A DNA stretch of 5,767 nucleotides from Myxococcales bacterium (GCA_003159055.1 PMLH01000525.1:1-5767), one strand, 5' to 3'; shown: positions 1 to 5,636, counted from the stretch's first letter. The notes: a model not told the origin generated them from the letters alone. Numbers and translations: made by a program.

Positions 1-327
1 TTCGTCGGTGAGATTCATGACGAGCAGGACGTCGGCGAAATTCAGCCCATCGTGCGCGGCACGGAAGGTCGCTTCGAGGTGGACGGACGGCTGACTCTCG
101 ACGTCGCCGAGCGCGAGCTCGCTGTCGTGCTGCCGCCCATGCCGCCGGAAATCGACACCATCGGCGCCTACGTACAGTCGCACCTGGCACCGCCCCTGCG
201 CCCCGGACGGTCGGTCGAGATCGGCGGGTTTCGCTTCAGTACCATCGAGATCCGCGACGGCCGCATTCGTCGTCTGCGCGGCGAACCCTTGCCGAAGCCA
301 ATCGGGGAAGAATCCGGCGAAGGCTGA
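1..327 (+). CDS. CorC/HlyC (CNNM-type) transporter, C-terminal fragment
   Basis: This is the 3' end of a gene that begins left of the window; frame 1 is open from base 1 to the TGA at 325-327 (108 codons). The first visible residues, FVGEIHDEQD, match the end of the CBS-pair region of hemolysin-family (CorC/TlyC/CNNM) proteins. After them comes the C-terminal CorC_HlyC transporter-associated domain: a 'VDGRLTLDVAERELAVVLP' stretch, then 'DTIGAYVQSHL', a 'P..PGRSVEIGGFRF' stretch and 'IEIRDGRIRRLR'. In the family this cytosolic domain follows a DUF21 membrane domain and the CBS pair, and members are linked to divalent cation (Mg2+/Co2+) transport; those upstream parts are outside the window, so the substrate cannot be judged. 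A GTG at 52 is not a believable start because the homology continues upstream of it. The gene converges with the next one, with 3 bp between the stops and no room for a private terminator. Confidence 0.85.
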   Translation, partial: FVGEIHDEQDVGEIQPIVRGTEGRFEVDGRLTLDVAERELAVVLPPMPPEIDTIGAYVQSHLAPPLRPGRSVEIGGFRFSTIEIRDGRIRRLRGEPLPKPIGEESGEG

Positions 328-330
328 CGG

Positions 331-708
331 CTAGTCCCGACGAAGAGGGCCCTGGTTGTAGCCGCGGTCACCGAAGGGTTGCAGCTTCTCCAGCCAGATC
401 TGCTCAAGCAGGGTCAGCTCGTCCTCGACGGAGAAGGTCGGGTCGTCGCTGGGCTTCACGACTTCCAGGGTCTCGAAAACGAAGGCGTCACGGCCAAACC
501 GGTTCCAGTCGTCCTGCAGCGCCTGATTGTCGTGGCGCCCAATCGACAACATGAAACGGTGCTTGTTGAGCGGCCCGTGCAGATTGGTGCTGCTGCCGAG
601 GAGCACTTTGCCGTTCTTCAGATTTCTCACCTGGAAGATGCCGGCCTGCCGAGGCGTCTCTTTGTATTCTCGCCGGATGTCGGCCCGGGATTTTCCTTCG
701 ATGCTCAT
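331..708 (-). CDS. GIY-YIG nuclease family protein, divergent active site
   Basis: A 125-residue protein, the size of a stand-alone GIY-YIG domain. The GIY-like strand is AGIFQVRN (residues 22-29) and the second strand is GKVLLGSSTNL (33-43), followed by 'NKHRFML' (48-54, with Arg51), 'LQDDWNRFG' (64-72), 'FVFETLE' (76-82), 'LLEQIWLEKLQP' (100-111) and 'GDRGYN' (113-118). This order fits the small GIY-YIG family in which the domain is most of the protein. The canonical tyrosines are altered: GIY reads GIF and YIG reads LLG, so DNA cleavage is uncertain, although the Arg, Glu and final Asn of the fold appear to be kept. The ATG at 706-708 is preceded by a purine-rich stretch (GGGAGAGAAAGAAG on the minus strand). 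It is divergent from the ArsR-type regulator, and the shared palindrome at 743-756 suggests that regulator controls it. The cellular role is unknown; it could be a nuclease or a nucleic-acid-binding relative. Confidence 0.85.
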   Translation of the reverse strand: MSIEGKSRADIRREYKETPRQAGIFQVRNLKNGKVLLGSSTNLHGPLNKHRFMLSIGRHDNQALQDDWNRFGRDAFVFETLEVVKPSDDPTFSVEDELTLLEQIWLEKLQPFGDRGYNQGPLRRD

Positions 709-731
709 GGATCTTCTTTCTCTCCCGCCGC

Positions 732-760
732 TTGACTACTTGTAGAACTAGTTCTATGGT
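732..760 (+). promoter_or_regulatory. Sigma-70-type promoter of the ArsR-DUF2087 gene
   Basis: TTGACT at 732-737 matches 5 of 6 bases of the -35 consensus. TATGGT at 755-760 matches the -10 box in 4 of 6, and the spacer is exactly 17 bp. Transcription would start near 767, leaving a leader of about 19 bases before the ATG at 786. This argues against the earlier in-frame TTG at 732 (which is the -35 box itself) and ATG at 756 (inside the -10 box) as starts. The region is AT-rich compared with its surroundings. Confidence 0.6.
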
Positions 761-767
761 TATCGAA
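739..767 (-). promoter_or_regulatory. Weak candidate promoter for the GIY-YIG gene
   Basis: On the minus strand, TTCGAT (767-762) and TACAAG (744-739) lie 17 bp apart. The match to the -35 consensus is poor and to the -10 consensus moderate (4 of 6). Start of transcription would be near 732, giving a leader of roughly 24 bases that carries the purine-rich ribosome site. The palindrome at 743-756 would sit in its spacer and touch its -10 box. A better -35 (TTGACT, 784-779 on the minus strand) exists, but no good -10 follows it at 16-18 bp. Confidence 0.2.
743..756. promoter_or_regulatory. Perfect 14-bp palindrome, likely ArsR-family operator
   Basis: TAGAACTAGTTCTA is its own reverse complement over all 14 bases. 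It fills the promoter spacer and covers the first two bases of the -10 box at 755-760, so a bound dimer would block RNA polymerase. ArsR-family regulators bind short AT-rich inverted repeats in this position and repress their own genes (known of the family). Use of this site by the adjacent regulator is an inference from position. The palindrome starts 35 bp upstream of the GIY-YIG start codon, so it could control both directions. Confidence 0.6.
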
Positions 768-785
768 TTACTTCTGAAAGTCAAG

Positions 786-1376
786 ATGAACCAGAGCAAA
801 CCCGACGACAAACCAACCGATGAGCTGGTGGAATTCTTCAAGGCACTCGGCGACAGCAACCGCTTGCGCATCGTGGGCCTTCTTGCCGAACGCCCCTACA
901 CCGTCGAGCAACTCGGTCAGGCCCTCGGCATCGGTGTCTCGACCGTGTCGCACCATCTTGCCCGCCTGGCGCGCATCGGACTTGTCGACACTCGGACCGA
1001 AAGCTACTACAGCCTCTACGCACTCCGTCCCGACGTGCTGGGCGGCCTAGCCAAGAGACTGCTGGCCCACGCGGAGCCAGCACGCCCCGCGGCCGAGCAA
1101 GGGCTCACCACCTTCGATCGAAAGGTTCTCGCCACGTTCACGTCGTCCGACGGCCGCATTCTTGCGTTTCCCACCCAAGAAAAAAAGATCCACGTGCTAC
1201 TCCGCCACGTCTTGCCGTCCTTCAGCCACGGCGTGCGGTATCCGGAAAAGCGGGTCAACGAGATCTTGTCTCGCTACAACGACGACGTCGCACGCTTGCG
1301 CCGCTGGCTGGTCGAATACCGCTACATGAAACGCGAAGGTGGCGGCGGCAAGTACTGGCGAACCGATGGCGAATAG
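786..1376 (+). CDS. ArsR-type winged-helix regulator with C-terminal DUF2087
   Basis: A 196-residue cytosolic transcription regulator. Residues about 12-95 form an ArsR-type winged helix: 'FFKALGDSNRLRIVGLL' (17-33), the HTH 'YTVEQLGQALGIGVSTVSHH' (38-57) and a wing ending near 'SYYSLYAL'. The usual ArsR metal-binding Cys motif (ELCVCDL type) is absent; the equivalent position reads YTVEQL, and the protein has no cysteine, so it is unlikely to sense a thiophilic metal. Residues about 108-192 match DUF2087: 'FTSSDGRILAFPTQEKKIHVLL', 'YPEKRVNEIL', 'DVARLRRWLVEYRYMKR' and the closing KYW. DUF2087 has no assigned ligand that I know of. The ATG at 786 was chosen because it lies about 19 bases after the predicted transcript start and has a modest purine site (GAAAG) upstream; TTG 732 and ATG 756 lie within the promoter. 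It is probably self-regulated through the 743-756 palindrome and may also control the divergent GIY-YIG gene. Confidence 0.85.
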   Translation: MNQSKPDDKPTDELVEFFKALGDSNRLRIVGLLAERPYTVEQLGQALGIGVSTVSHHLARLARIGLVDTRTESYYSLYALRPDVLGGLAKRLLAHAEPARPAAEQGLTTFDRKVLATFTSSDGRILAFPTQEKKIHVLLRHVLPSFSHGVRYPEKRVNEILSRYNDDVARLRRWLVEYRYMKREGGGGKYWRTDGE

Positions 1377-1404
1377 CGGTGGTGGTTCAGGTTGTCAGAA
1401 ACCG

Positions 1405-1417
1405 AACCGTCACGGTT
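1405..1417. repeat. Short inverted repeat downstream of the regulator gene
   Basis: AACCGT and ACGGTT flank a single C, 29 bases after the regulator's stop codon. AAACCG (1399-1404) and CGGTTT (1431-1436) around it can also pair, so the area has some fold-back potential. There is no T-run, and a one-base centre cannot form a hairpin loop, so this is not a classical terminator. It is better viewed as a possible protein-binding site or as chance. Confidence 0.25.
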
Positions 1418-1458
1418 GAGATTTCACCTCCGGTTTGGCGATGCCACCGGGAATTCCT

Positions 1459-1471
1459 AGCGAATCTCGCT
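1459..1471. repeat. Short inverted repeat in the leader of the first methyltransferase gene
   Basis: AGCGA and TCGCT pair around the three bases ATC, with flanking CC and GG that can extend the stem if one base is bulged. It lies 46 bases before the ATG at 1517. It may be a small RNA stem or a protein site; nothing else supports a function. Confidence 0.2.
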
Positions 1472-1516
1472 GGTCCGCCGGTTGCATCTTGCCGCCAATC
1501 AACGACGAGGTGCCCG

Positions 1517-2131
1517 ATGAGCCAGCCCTCCCCCACCATCCACCACGAAACCCAGCACACAGTCTCTCTGATTCTACCCCACCTTGCCGGCATGTCGTCG
1601 CTGCTCGATGTCGGCTGTGGCAGCGGATGGGTTGCCGACCGTCTCGCGCAGCAAACCTCGCTCGCCATTTCCACCGTCGACATCGGCGACTACCGGGCTG
1701 TCGCGACGCCGGACTTCCACGTCTTTGACGGCGTTCGCCTGCCCTTTCCCGACAAGAGCATCGACGTGGGACTGTTTTCCTTCGTGCTTCACCACGTGCC
1801 CGACGAGCTAAAGCCGCTGCTGATTGCCGAAGCCAAGCGCGTCTGCCGACGGCGCATTCTGGTGATCGAGGACACGCCGTCGACCTGGTTCGACCGCTGG
1901 GCAAGCCAACGCCACGGAGAGTCCTTCCGTCGAAAAATCCGCAGCCACGAACGCTTTGGATTCCTCGACCGAGAGCAATGGATGAGGCTGTTCTCGTTGC
2001 TCGACCTACGCGCCATCAAGGCCGACCGACTGTCCCGTTGGTGTCGATCCATCTGGCAACCCTTCGCCCGAACCGCCTTTGTCCTCGACGTAGATCGATT
2101 CGCTCGCCAGCGCGTCCCAGTCAGTCCCTGA
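1517..2131 (+). CDS. Class I SAM-dependent methyltransferase (Methyltransf_11-like)
   Basis: A 204-residue soluble protein with a Rossmann-type methyltransferase fold. SAM-binding motif I is LLDVGCGSG (residues 29-37). The acidic residue after strand 2 is Asp55 in 'STVDIGD'. Motif IV is 'DKSIDVGLFSFVLHHVPDE' (79-97), followed by 'AKRVCRRRILVIED' (106-119) in place of the usual 'RVLRPGG' turn. The tail has 'DTPSTWFDRW', 'HGESFRRK' and 'FGFLDREQWMRLF', a pattern seen in small methyltransferases of unknown substrate. The ATG at 1517 is preferred because GAGG (1507-1510) sits 6 bases upstream and homology begins only after it; the frame is open back to 1379, but that extension does not look like a methyltransferase N-terminus. 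It lies 140 bp after the regulator on the same strand, so co-transcription is possible but not shown. The substrate cannot be told from sequence. Confidence 0.85.
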   Translation: MSQPSPTIHHETQHTVSLILPHLAGMSSLLDVGCGSGWVADRLAQQTSLAISTVDIGDYRAVATPDFHVFDGVRLPFPDKSIDVGLFSFVLHHVPDELKPLLIAEAKRVCRRRILVIEDTPSTWFDRWASQRHGESFRRKIRSHERFGFLDREQWMRLFSLLDLRAIKADRLSRWCRSIWQPFARTAFVLDVDRFARQRVPVSP

Positions 2132-2221
2132 AAGATCTCGGCGCGCGTAAACCACACTTTCCGATTGTCCGCGCTTTGCGATGTTGCGCGACGGCGATCA
2201 CAGCCGGAGCGGTCGGCGCGT

Positions 2222-2250
2222 TTGCGACTTGGCGGGTCCACCCCTACAGT
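2222..2250 (+). promoter_or_regulatory. Candidate promoter for the propeller lipoprotein gene
   Basis: TTGCGA (2222-2227) and TACAGT (2245-2250) are 17 bp apart, each matching 4 of 6 consensus bases. Predicted transcription starts near 2257, about 44 bases before the ATG at 2301. The rest of the 169-bp gap after the methyltransferase stop shows no gene and no clear terminator. Confidence 0.4.
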
Positions 2251-2300
2251 AAACACATTGTCGTCGGTGACGCGGCGATCAGCGGAATCGGAGGGCGTCC

Positions 2301-3677
2301 ATGCGCAAGATCTTCTGGATGAGGTTTCACGTTCGTATCCATTGCAGAGTGTCGCTTCTCGGAATACTGGCCTTCATGGGCTGCTCGTCGGAGCAGGCGA
2401 CATCGCTGCCAACGACCGATGGTGCCGTCGATGTCCGTGGCGCCGTCAATCACGATGGTGCCGTCGATCCGCATGGTGCGGTCGATTTCGGTGGTGCCGT
2501 CGATCCCGACGGGCCTTCCGATCTCCGTGGTGCAAGCACACCCGATGTTGCCGTTGCCAACGACACCTCACCGCTGAACCGTGGGGGCGATGGCAACGCC
2601 GCGATCGGCGAGGTCGGGGCTGTCGAAGCCCGCGTGGCGAGCGTGGACGAAGGCGGCGGCGTATCCACTCGAGACGGCGCGGCCATCGCCTTCGAGTCGA
2701 CCCCAGCCTTCGATGGCTCCCCCCCATACGAGACTTTCCCGAACAGCGCCGTCCAGACCGTGACCGTTGGCACTACCGCCTGCTCCGACGGCCGGGTGCT
2801 GCGCACCACGGAATTCCCGCTCGCCTCGGTGGACACCAATGCCTACGGAATCAGCGCGGGGCCGGACGGAAACCTGTGGTTCGCGGAATGCTTCGTCAAC
2901 AAGATCGGCCGTATCACCTCGAACGGGACCGTCACCGAATTCCCAGCTCCGACCCCGGGCGCGTGCCCCATGGGAATCACGTCCGGACCCGATGGAAACC
3001 TCTGGTTCACCGAGCTGTACGCGGGCCAAATCGGTCGTATCACGCCGCAAGGGACGATCACGGAATTCGCCATTCCCACCGCGGACGGTTGGCCCTTCAA
3101 CATCACCGTCGGTCCCGACGACAATCTCTGGTTCACCGAGCGACAAGGCAACAAGATCGGCCGCATCAGCACACACGGGACGGTTGCGGAGTTCGCCATC
3201 CCGCCAGCCTACTACGCGCCTCAGACGCAGGAGCCATGGGACATTGCCGCGGGGGCGGACGGGAATCTGTGGTTCACCTACGGGCCGAACATCGGCAGGG
3301 CCACGCCTGTCGGTGCGGTGGACCTGTTCCCCGTCCCGACCCAGGGCGCTGACACCGGCGGCATCACCGCCGGTCCTGGTGGGAACCTCTGTTTCACTGA
3401 GGTGGCCTACCCGGGGCAAAACCAGTCTCGCAGCATCGGCCGGGTCAGTGCGCAAGCGACCATCACCGAGCTCGTGGGACCCGCCCCAGGCGGCGTACCG
3501 GGCGACATCGTTGCGGGGCCGGACGGCAGCCTCTGGTTCACCGAAGCCGCTGTGCAAGTCGACAGCGGAAGACTGGTTGGCCGCATGAGCCCCGACGGAA
3601 CCTTCGCTGAGTGCCCGGCTCGACGGGCGAATATCGGCGCGGAGGACATTGCGGTGGGTCCGGACGGCAATCTGTAG
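2301..3677 (+). CDS. Lipoprotein with Vgb-like seven-bladed propeller, truncated in blade 7
   Basis: 458 residues. The ATG at 2301 follows GGAGG (2290-2294) at a 6-base spacing. Residues 1-28 look like a lipoprotein signal: basic start, hydrophobic VSLLGILAFMG, then Cys28. The lipobox (FMGC) is not the classic L-A/S-G/A-C. Residues 40-75 are a degenerate six-residue repeat (x-G-A-V-D-x), followed by a low-complexity linker to about 165. The rest is a beta-propeller of the virginiamycin B lyase/streptogramin lyase type, with repeats such as 'GISAGPDGNLWF...NKIGRIT' and a conserved tryptophan at 193, 235, 277, 324 and 412. In blade 5 that position is Cys364 (TGT for TGG), and in blade 7 it is the TAG stop itself (residue 459). 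No histidine occurs in the 'GI.xGPDG' segments where true streptogramin lyases carry catalytic ones, so antibiotic cleavage is unlikely; an extracytoplasmic binding or structural role is more plausible. The gene may be decaying, or tolerate loss of the last strands. The fold assignment is firm; the function is not. Confidence 0.85.
   Translation: MRKIFWMRFHVRIHCRVSLLGILAFMGCSSEQATSLPTTDGAVDVRGAVNHDGAVDPHGAVDFGGAVDPDGPSDLRGASTPDVAVANDTSPLNRGGDGNAAIGEVGAVEARVASVDEGGGVSTRDGAAIAFESTPAFDGSPPYETFPNSAVQTVTVGTTACSDGRVLRTTEFPLASVDTNAYGISAGPDGNLWFAECFVNKIGRITSNGTVTEFPAPTPGACPMGITSGPDGNLWFTELYAGQIGRITPQGTITEFAIPTADGWPFNITVGPDDNLWFTERQGNKIGRISTHGTVAEFAIPPAYYAPQTQEPWDIAAGADGNLWFTYGPNIGRATPVGAVDLFPVPTQGADTGGITAGPGGNLCFTEVAYPGQNQSRSIGRVSAQATITELVGPAPGGVPGDIVAGPDGSLWFTEAAVQVDSGRLVGRMSPDGTFAECPARRANIGAEDIAVGPDGNL
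2418..2525 (+). repeat. 18-bp tandem repeat, six degenerate units
   Basis: Six in-frame units of 18 bases start at 2418, 2436, 2454, 2472, 2490 and 2508. The common core is GGTGCCGTCGAT, encoding G-A-V-D, with variable codons on either side; the last unit is more diverged (G-P-S-D). Because the period is a multiple of three, gain or loss of units keeps the frame. In the protein this forms an acidic spacer right after the lipid-anchored cysteine. Confidence 0.85.
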
Positions 3678-3716
3678 CTCACCGAGCCCGGCGAGATTAT
3701 TCGCATCGAGCTTTGA
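3678..3716 (+). other. In-frame remnant of propeller blade 7 after the TAG stop
   Basis: Immediately after the TAG at 3675-3677 the same frame continues for 12 codons, L-T-E-P-G-E-I-I-R-I-E-L, before a TGA at 3714-3716. In the other blades the matching segment reads 'W-F-T-E...I-G-R-I', so these codons restore the expected end of blade 7. One base change (TGG to TAG, at 3676) explains the stop. The remnant is translated only if the stop is read through or is a sequencing error, in which case the protein would have 471 residues. Confidence 0.7.
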
Positions 3717-3808
3717 CGGGCAGCTGTGGTTCGACCGTGCGGCGACGACAGACCCGGCGGAAGCGCTGATGACTGGTTTCTCCTCGACGTTCTTGGCATC
3801 CTCTTCCC

Positions 3809-4621
3809 ATGACCTCGTACGAGCGCGACAGTTCGAAGTTGGCGAAGGACTACGACCGACTGAGCGATACGCAGTTCCAGTCCGGCAAGGGCCTGGTCGA
3901 GCGCATGGGATTGCAAGCGGGCGCGCGTGTGCTCGACGTGGGCTGCGGCACCGGACGGCTGGCCGCGTGGATTGCCGAGCGGGTGGGTCCGAGCGGCCAG
4001 GTGGTCGGCATCGATCCACTGGCGGAACGGATCGCGCTCGCTCGCGAGCGTGTGCCTGGGGTCCGGTTCCAGATCGGCTACGCCGAGGATCTTCACGCAT
4101 TTGCCGATGGCAGCTTCGATGGCGTGTGCATGTCGGCCGTCTTTCACTGGGTACCGGACCAGCCCAAGGCGCTGGCAGAGAGCGCGCGCGTGCTGCGGCC
4201 GGGCGGCAAGCTGGGTTTCACCACCTTGCCCAAGGAGCTGCACGCCGCGAGCACCATGTCCAAGGTGCTCGGCTCGGTGTTCGGACAGCCGGCCTACCGC
4301 GGGAGGCTTCGCCTGGAGAAATTCGCCCTGGCCCATCAGCGCAGCACGGTCACCGAGATCATCACCATGGTGCTGGCGGCCGCGCTGGACCTGGCCGAGC
4401 TGCACGTGATGGAGCGCGTGCGGCGAATGACCAGCGCGCGCGAGATGATCGACTTCATGGAGGCCAGCTCGTTCGGCAACTTCCTGTCCGCCATCCCCGA
4501 AGATCTGCACGACACCTTCCGCGCGGATTTCGAACGCGTCGCCTTGGCAAATCAGGATCCCGAAGGCTTCGCCGCGCGCGACTACGGCGCATTGATTGTG
4601 GCGCGCAAACCAGGCGGCTGA
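3809..4621 (+). CDS. Class I SAM-dependent methyltransferase
   Basis: A 270-residue soluble methyltransferase. Motif I is VLDVGCGTG (41-49), followed by 'QVVGIDPLAERIALAR' (64-79, acidic Asp69), 'IGYAEDLHAF' (89-98), motif IV 'FDGVCMSAVFHWVPDQ' (103-118) and the 'ARVLRPGGKLGF' turn (126-137). Its C-terminal half (about 140-265) holds helical substrate-cap sequence including 'MTSAREMIDFMEASSFGNFL'. The N-terminus (MTSYERDSSKLAKDYDRLSD) is typical of ubiE-like small-molecule methyltransferases, but the substrate is unknown. It has only two cysteines, so an arsenite methyltransferase is excluded. No Shine-Dalgarno sequence is seen: the bases before the ATG are pyrimidine-rich (CTCTTCCC), so initiation may be leaderless or rely on other features. 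It lies 131 bp after the broken propeller gene and converges with the lipoprotein gene at 4725, with a 103-bp gap. It is not closely similar to the methyltransferase at 1517-2131 beyond the shared fold. Confidence 0.88.
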   Translation: MTSYERDSSKLAKDYDRLSDTQFQSGKGLVERMGLQAGARVLDVGCGTGRLAAWIAERVGPSGQVVGIDPLAERIALARERVPGVRFQIGYAEDLHAFADGSFDGVCMSAVFHWVPDQPKALAESARVLRPGGKLGFTTLPKELHAASTMSKVLGSVFGQPAYRGRLRLEKFALAHQRSTVTEIITMVLAAALDLAELHVMERVRRMTSAREMIDFMEASSFGNFLSAIPEDLHDTFRADFERVALANQDPEGFAARDYGALIVARKPGG

Positions 4622-4724
4622 ATGGGGCCTCAGCATCCAGATCCGCCGCGCGCCCGCATCCAGCAACAATCGCGGCCGGCGCAGGTCCTTGGCGGCTCAA
4701 TCGGCAAGCGCCAACAGCTTGCGA

Positions 4725-5636
4725 CTATGGCTCCGCGCAGCAGCAGCGCACCGTGGTGCTCTCGCCAGTGTAGGGCAGCGTGCTGTCACAGGTCGCAGTC
4801 GAGGTGGCGCCTGCGCCTCTGAGACTTGGGCAGTTACTTGCCGTAGCTCCGCCCCAACCTTCCCAGGTGTATTGACCCTCGCAGCCTTTTGCAACGCAGA
4901 CGGCGCCAACACTGGCACATGCTGCTGCACAGGTCTTGAAGCCGCTGCTGCCGTCAAAACATGGCCCCCAATAGTTGCTGCATTGACCTGCAACGCAGCA
5001 ACTGGTTCCACAGGACTGTCCTTGGTTGGCGCAAACATGACCGCAAGATCCGCAGTTGTGCCAGTCGCTGGTCGTGTCGCCGCAGGTTGTGCCGCCGGTG
5101 CCCGTAGCCCCGCCGGAGCCTTGAATTCCTCCTGTGTTGCTGGTGCCGCCAACGGCGCCGACGCCGCCCGTCTTGGGCGCGCCGCCGGTGGCGGTGGTTC
5201 CGCCTGTGCCGCCTTGGGCACCTCCCGTTCCGAGAGAGCCACCCGAGGTCACGACGCCGCCCGATCCGGATCGGCCGCCCGATGCCGGCACGCCACCCGA
5301 CCCGGGCGCTCCGCCATTCGCAGCGCCGCCGGTTCCCGAGGATCCGCCGAGCGCCGGCGTACCGCCGGTGCCGCCAGGCGAGACGCAGAGGCTCGACAAG
5401 CAGGCCAGGGTGGAGAGGTTGCAGGTCTTGTTCGGGTAGCACGCGCAGCCCTCGTCGCCGGTCGTGCAGGTCGTGGTGCTGCCGCCGCTGCCGCTGCCGC
5501 CCGTGCCGGTGCCGCCGCTTCCGCCTTCGCCGCTTCCGCCCCCGCAAGCCGAAGCGGCGAGGAGAGCGAGACCAGCAAGACACACCTTCGCTTCCCAAGA
5601 CAGTCCAGCCATGCCAAGCATTGTCCGGCCAGTCAT
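4725..5636 (-). CDS. Gly-rich, Cys-rich secreted lipoprotein
   Basis: 303 residues from the ATG at 5636. The signal ends in a clear lipobox, 'LALLAASAC', with the lipidated Cys at 31. Other in-frame starts are TTG 5663, ATG 5621 and ATG 5612; the last gives the most compact signal peptide (Cys at 23). None has a strong ribosome site, so the start is uncertain. After Cys31 come a short Gly/Ser linker, a first Cys cluster (six Cys in 57-84), a long Gly/Ser/Thr/Ala linker (about 87-184), then a Cys-rich domain (185-303) with 18 cysteines, the motif 'NCGSCGHVC' and a terminal 'RCCC'. 'NCGSCG' units and 'GGTGG' linkers are common in surface lipoproteins of Polyangia-like myxobacteria (from memory). 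The C-terminal domain probably forms disulphides outside the cytoplasm and may bind carbohydrate or another surface ligand, which is speculation. The end is convergent with the methyltransferase gene. Confidence 0.85.
   Translation of the reverse strand: MTGRTMLGMAGLSWEAKVCLAGLALLAASACGGGSGEGGSGGTGTGGSGSGGSTTTCTTGDEGCACYPNKTCNLSTLACLSSLCVSPGGTGGTPALGGSSGTGGAANGGAPGSGGVPASGGRSGSGGVVTSGGSLGTGGAQGGTGGTTATGGAPKTGGVGAVGGTSNTGGIQGSGGATGTGGTTCGDTTSDWHNCGSCGHVCANQGQSCGTSCCVAGQCSNYWGPCFDGSSGFKTCAAACASVGAVCVAKGCEGQYTWEGWGGATASNCPSLRGAGATSTATCDSTLPYTGESTTVRCCCAEP
5085..5378 (-). repeat. Low-complexity Gly-rich linker coding region
   Basis: About 98 codons rich in Gly with Ser, Thr, Ala, Pro and Val, built from irregular 'T-G-G-A' and 'S-G-G' steps with no fixed period. 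The DNA is a GC-rich run of GGN and CCN triplets. A shorter stretch of the same kind lies at 5472-5543, just after the lipidated cysteine. Such linkers hold a folded domain away from the membrane. The opposite strand is open here as a Pro-rich frame, which is a mirror effect and not a gene. Confidence 0.8.

Noticed and set aside
732..1376. Regulator start at TTG 732 or ATG 756
   Set aside because: Both lie inside the predicted promoter, and the extra residues (TTCRTSS...) show no family similarity. ATG 786 fits the ArsR N-terminus.
2165..3352. 395-codon plus-strand frame overlapping the propeller gene
   Set aside because: It is an Arg-rich out-of-frame shadow; the repeats and signal peptide are in the other frame, which also has the good ribosome site.
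2301..3677. Antibiotic resistance gene (vgb, streptogramin lyase)
   Set aside because: The fold matches, but the histidines expected in an active lyase are not seen and the last blade is truncated, so a resistance call would be unjustified.
2568..4100. 510-codon open frame on the minus strand
   Set aside because: It spans the propeller gene and the start of the second methyltransferase gene, both strongly supported on the plus strand. Its translation is Arg/Pro-rich with no domain, which is typical of an antisense frame in GC-rich DNA.
3407..4669. 420-codon open frame on the minus strand
   Set aside because: Antisense to the methyltransferase at 3809-4621; the translation is His/Ala/Gly-rich without recognisable motifs.
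4689..4714. TTGGCG...CGCCAA inverted repeat between the convergent methyltransferase and lipoprotein genes, as a terminator
   Set aside because: The 6-bp stem has a 14-base loop and no T-run on either side, so a rho-independent terminator is not supported.
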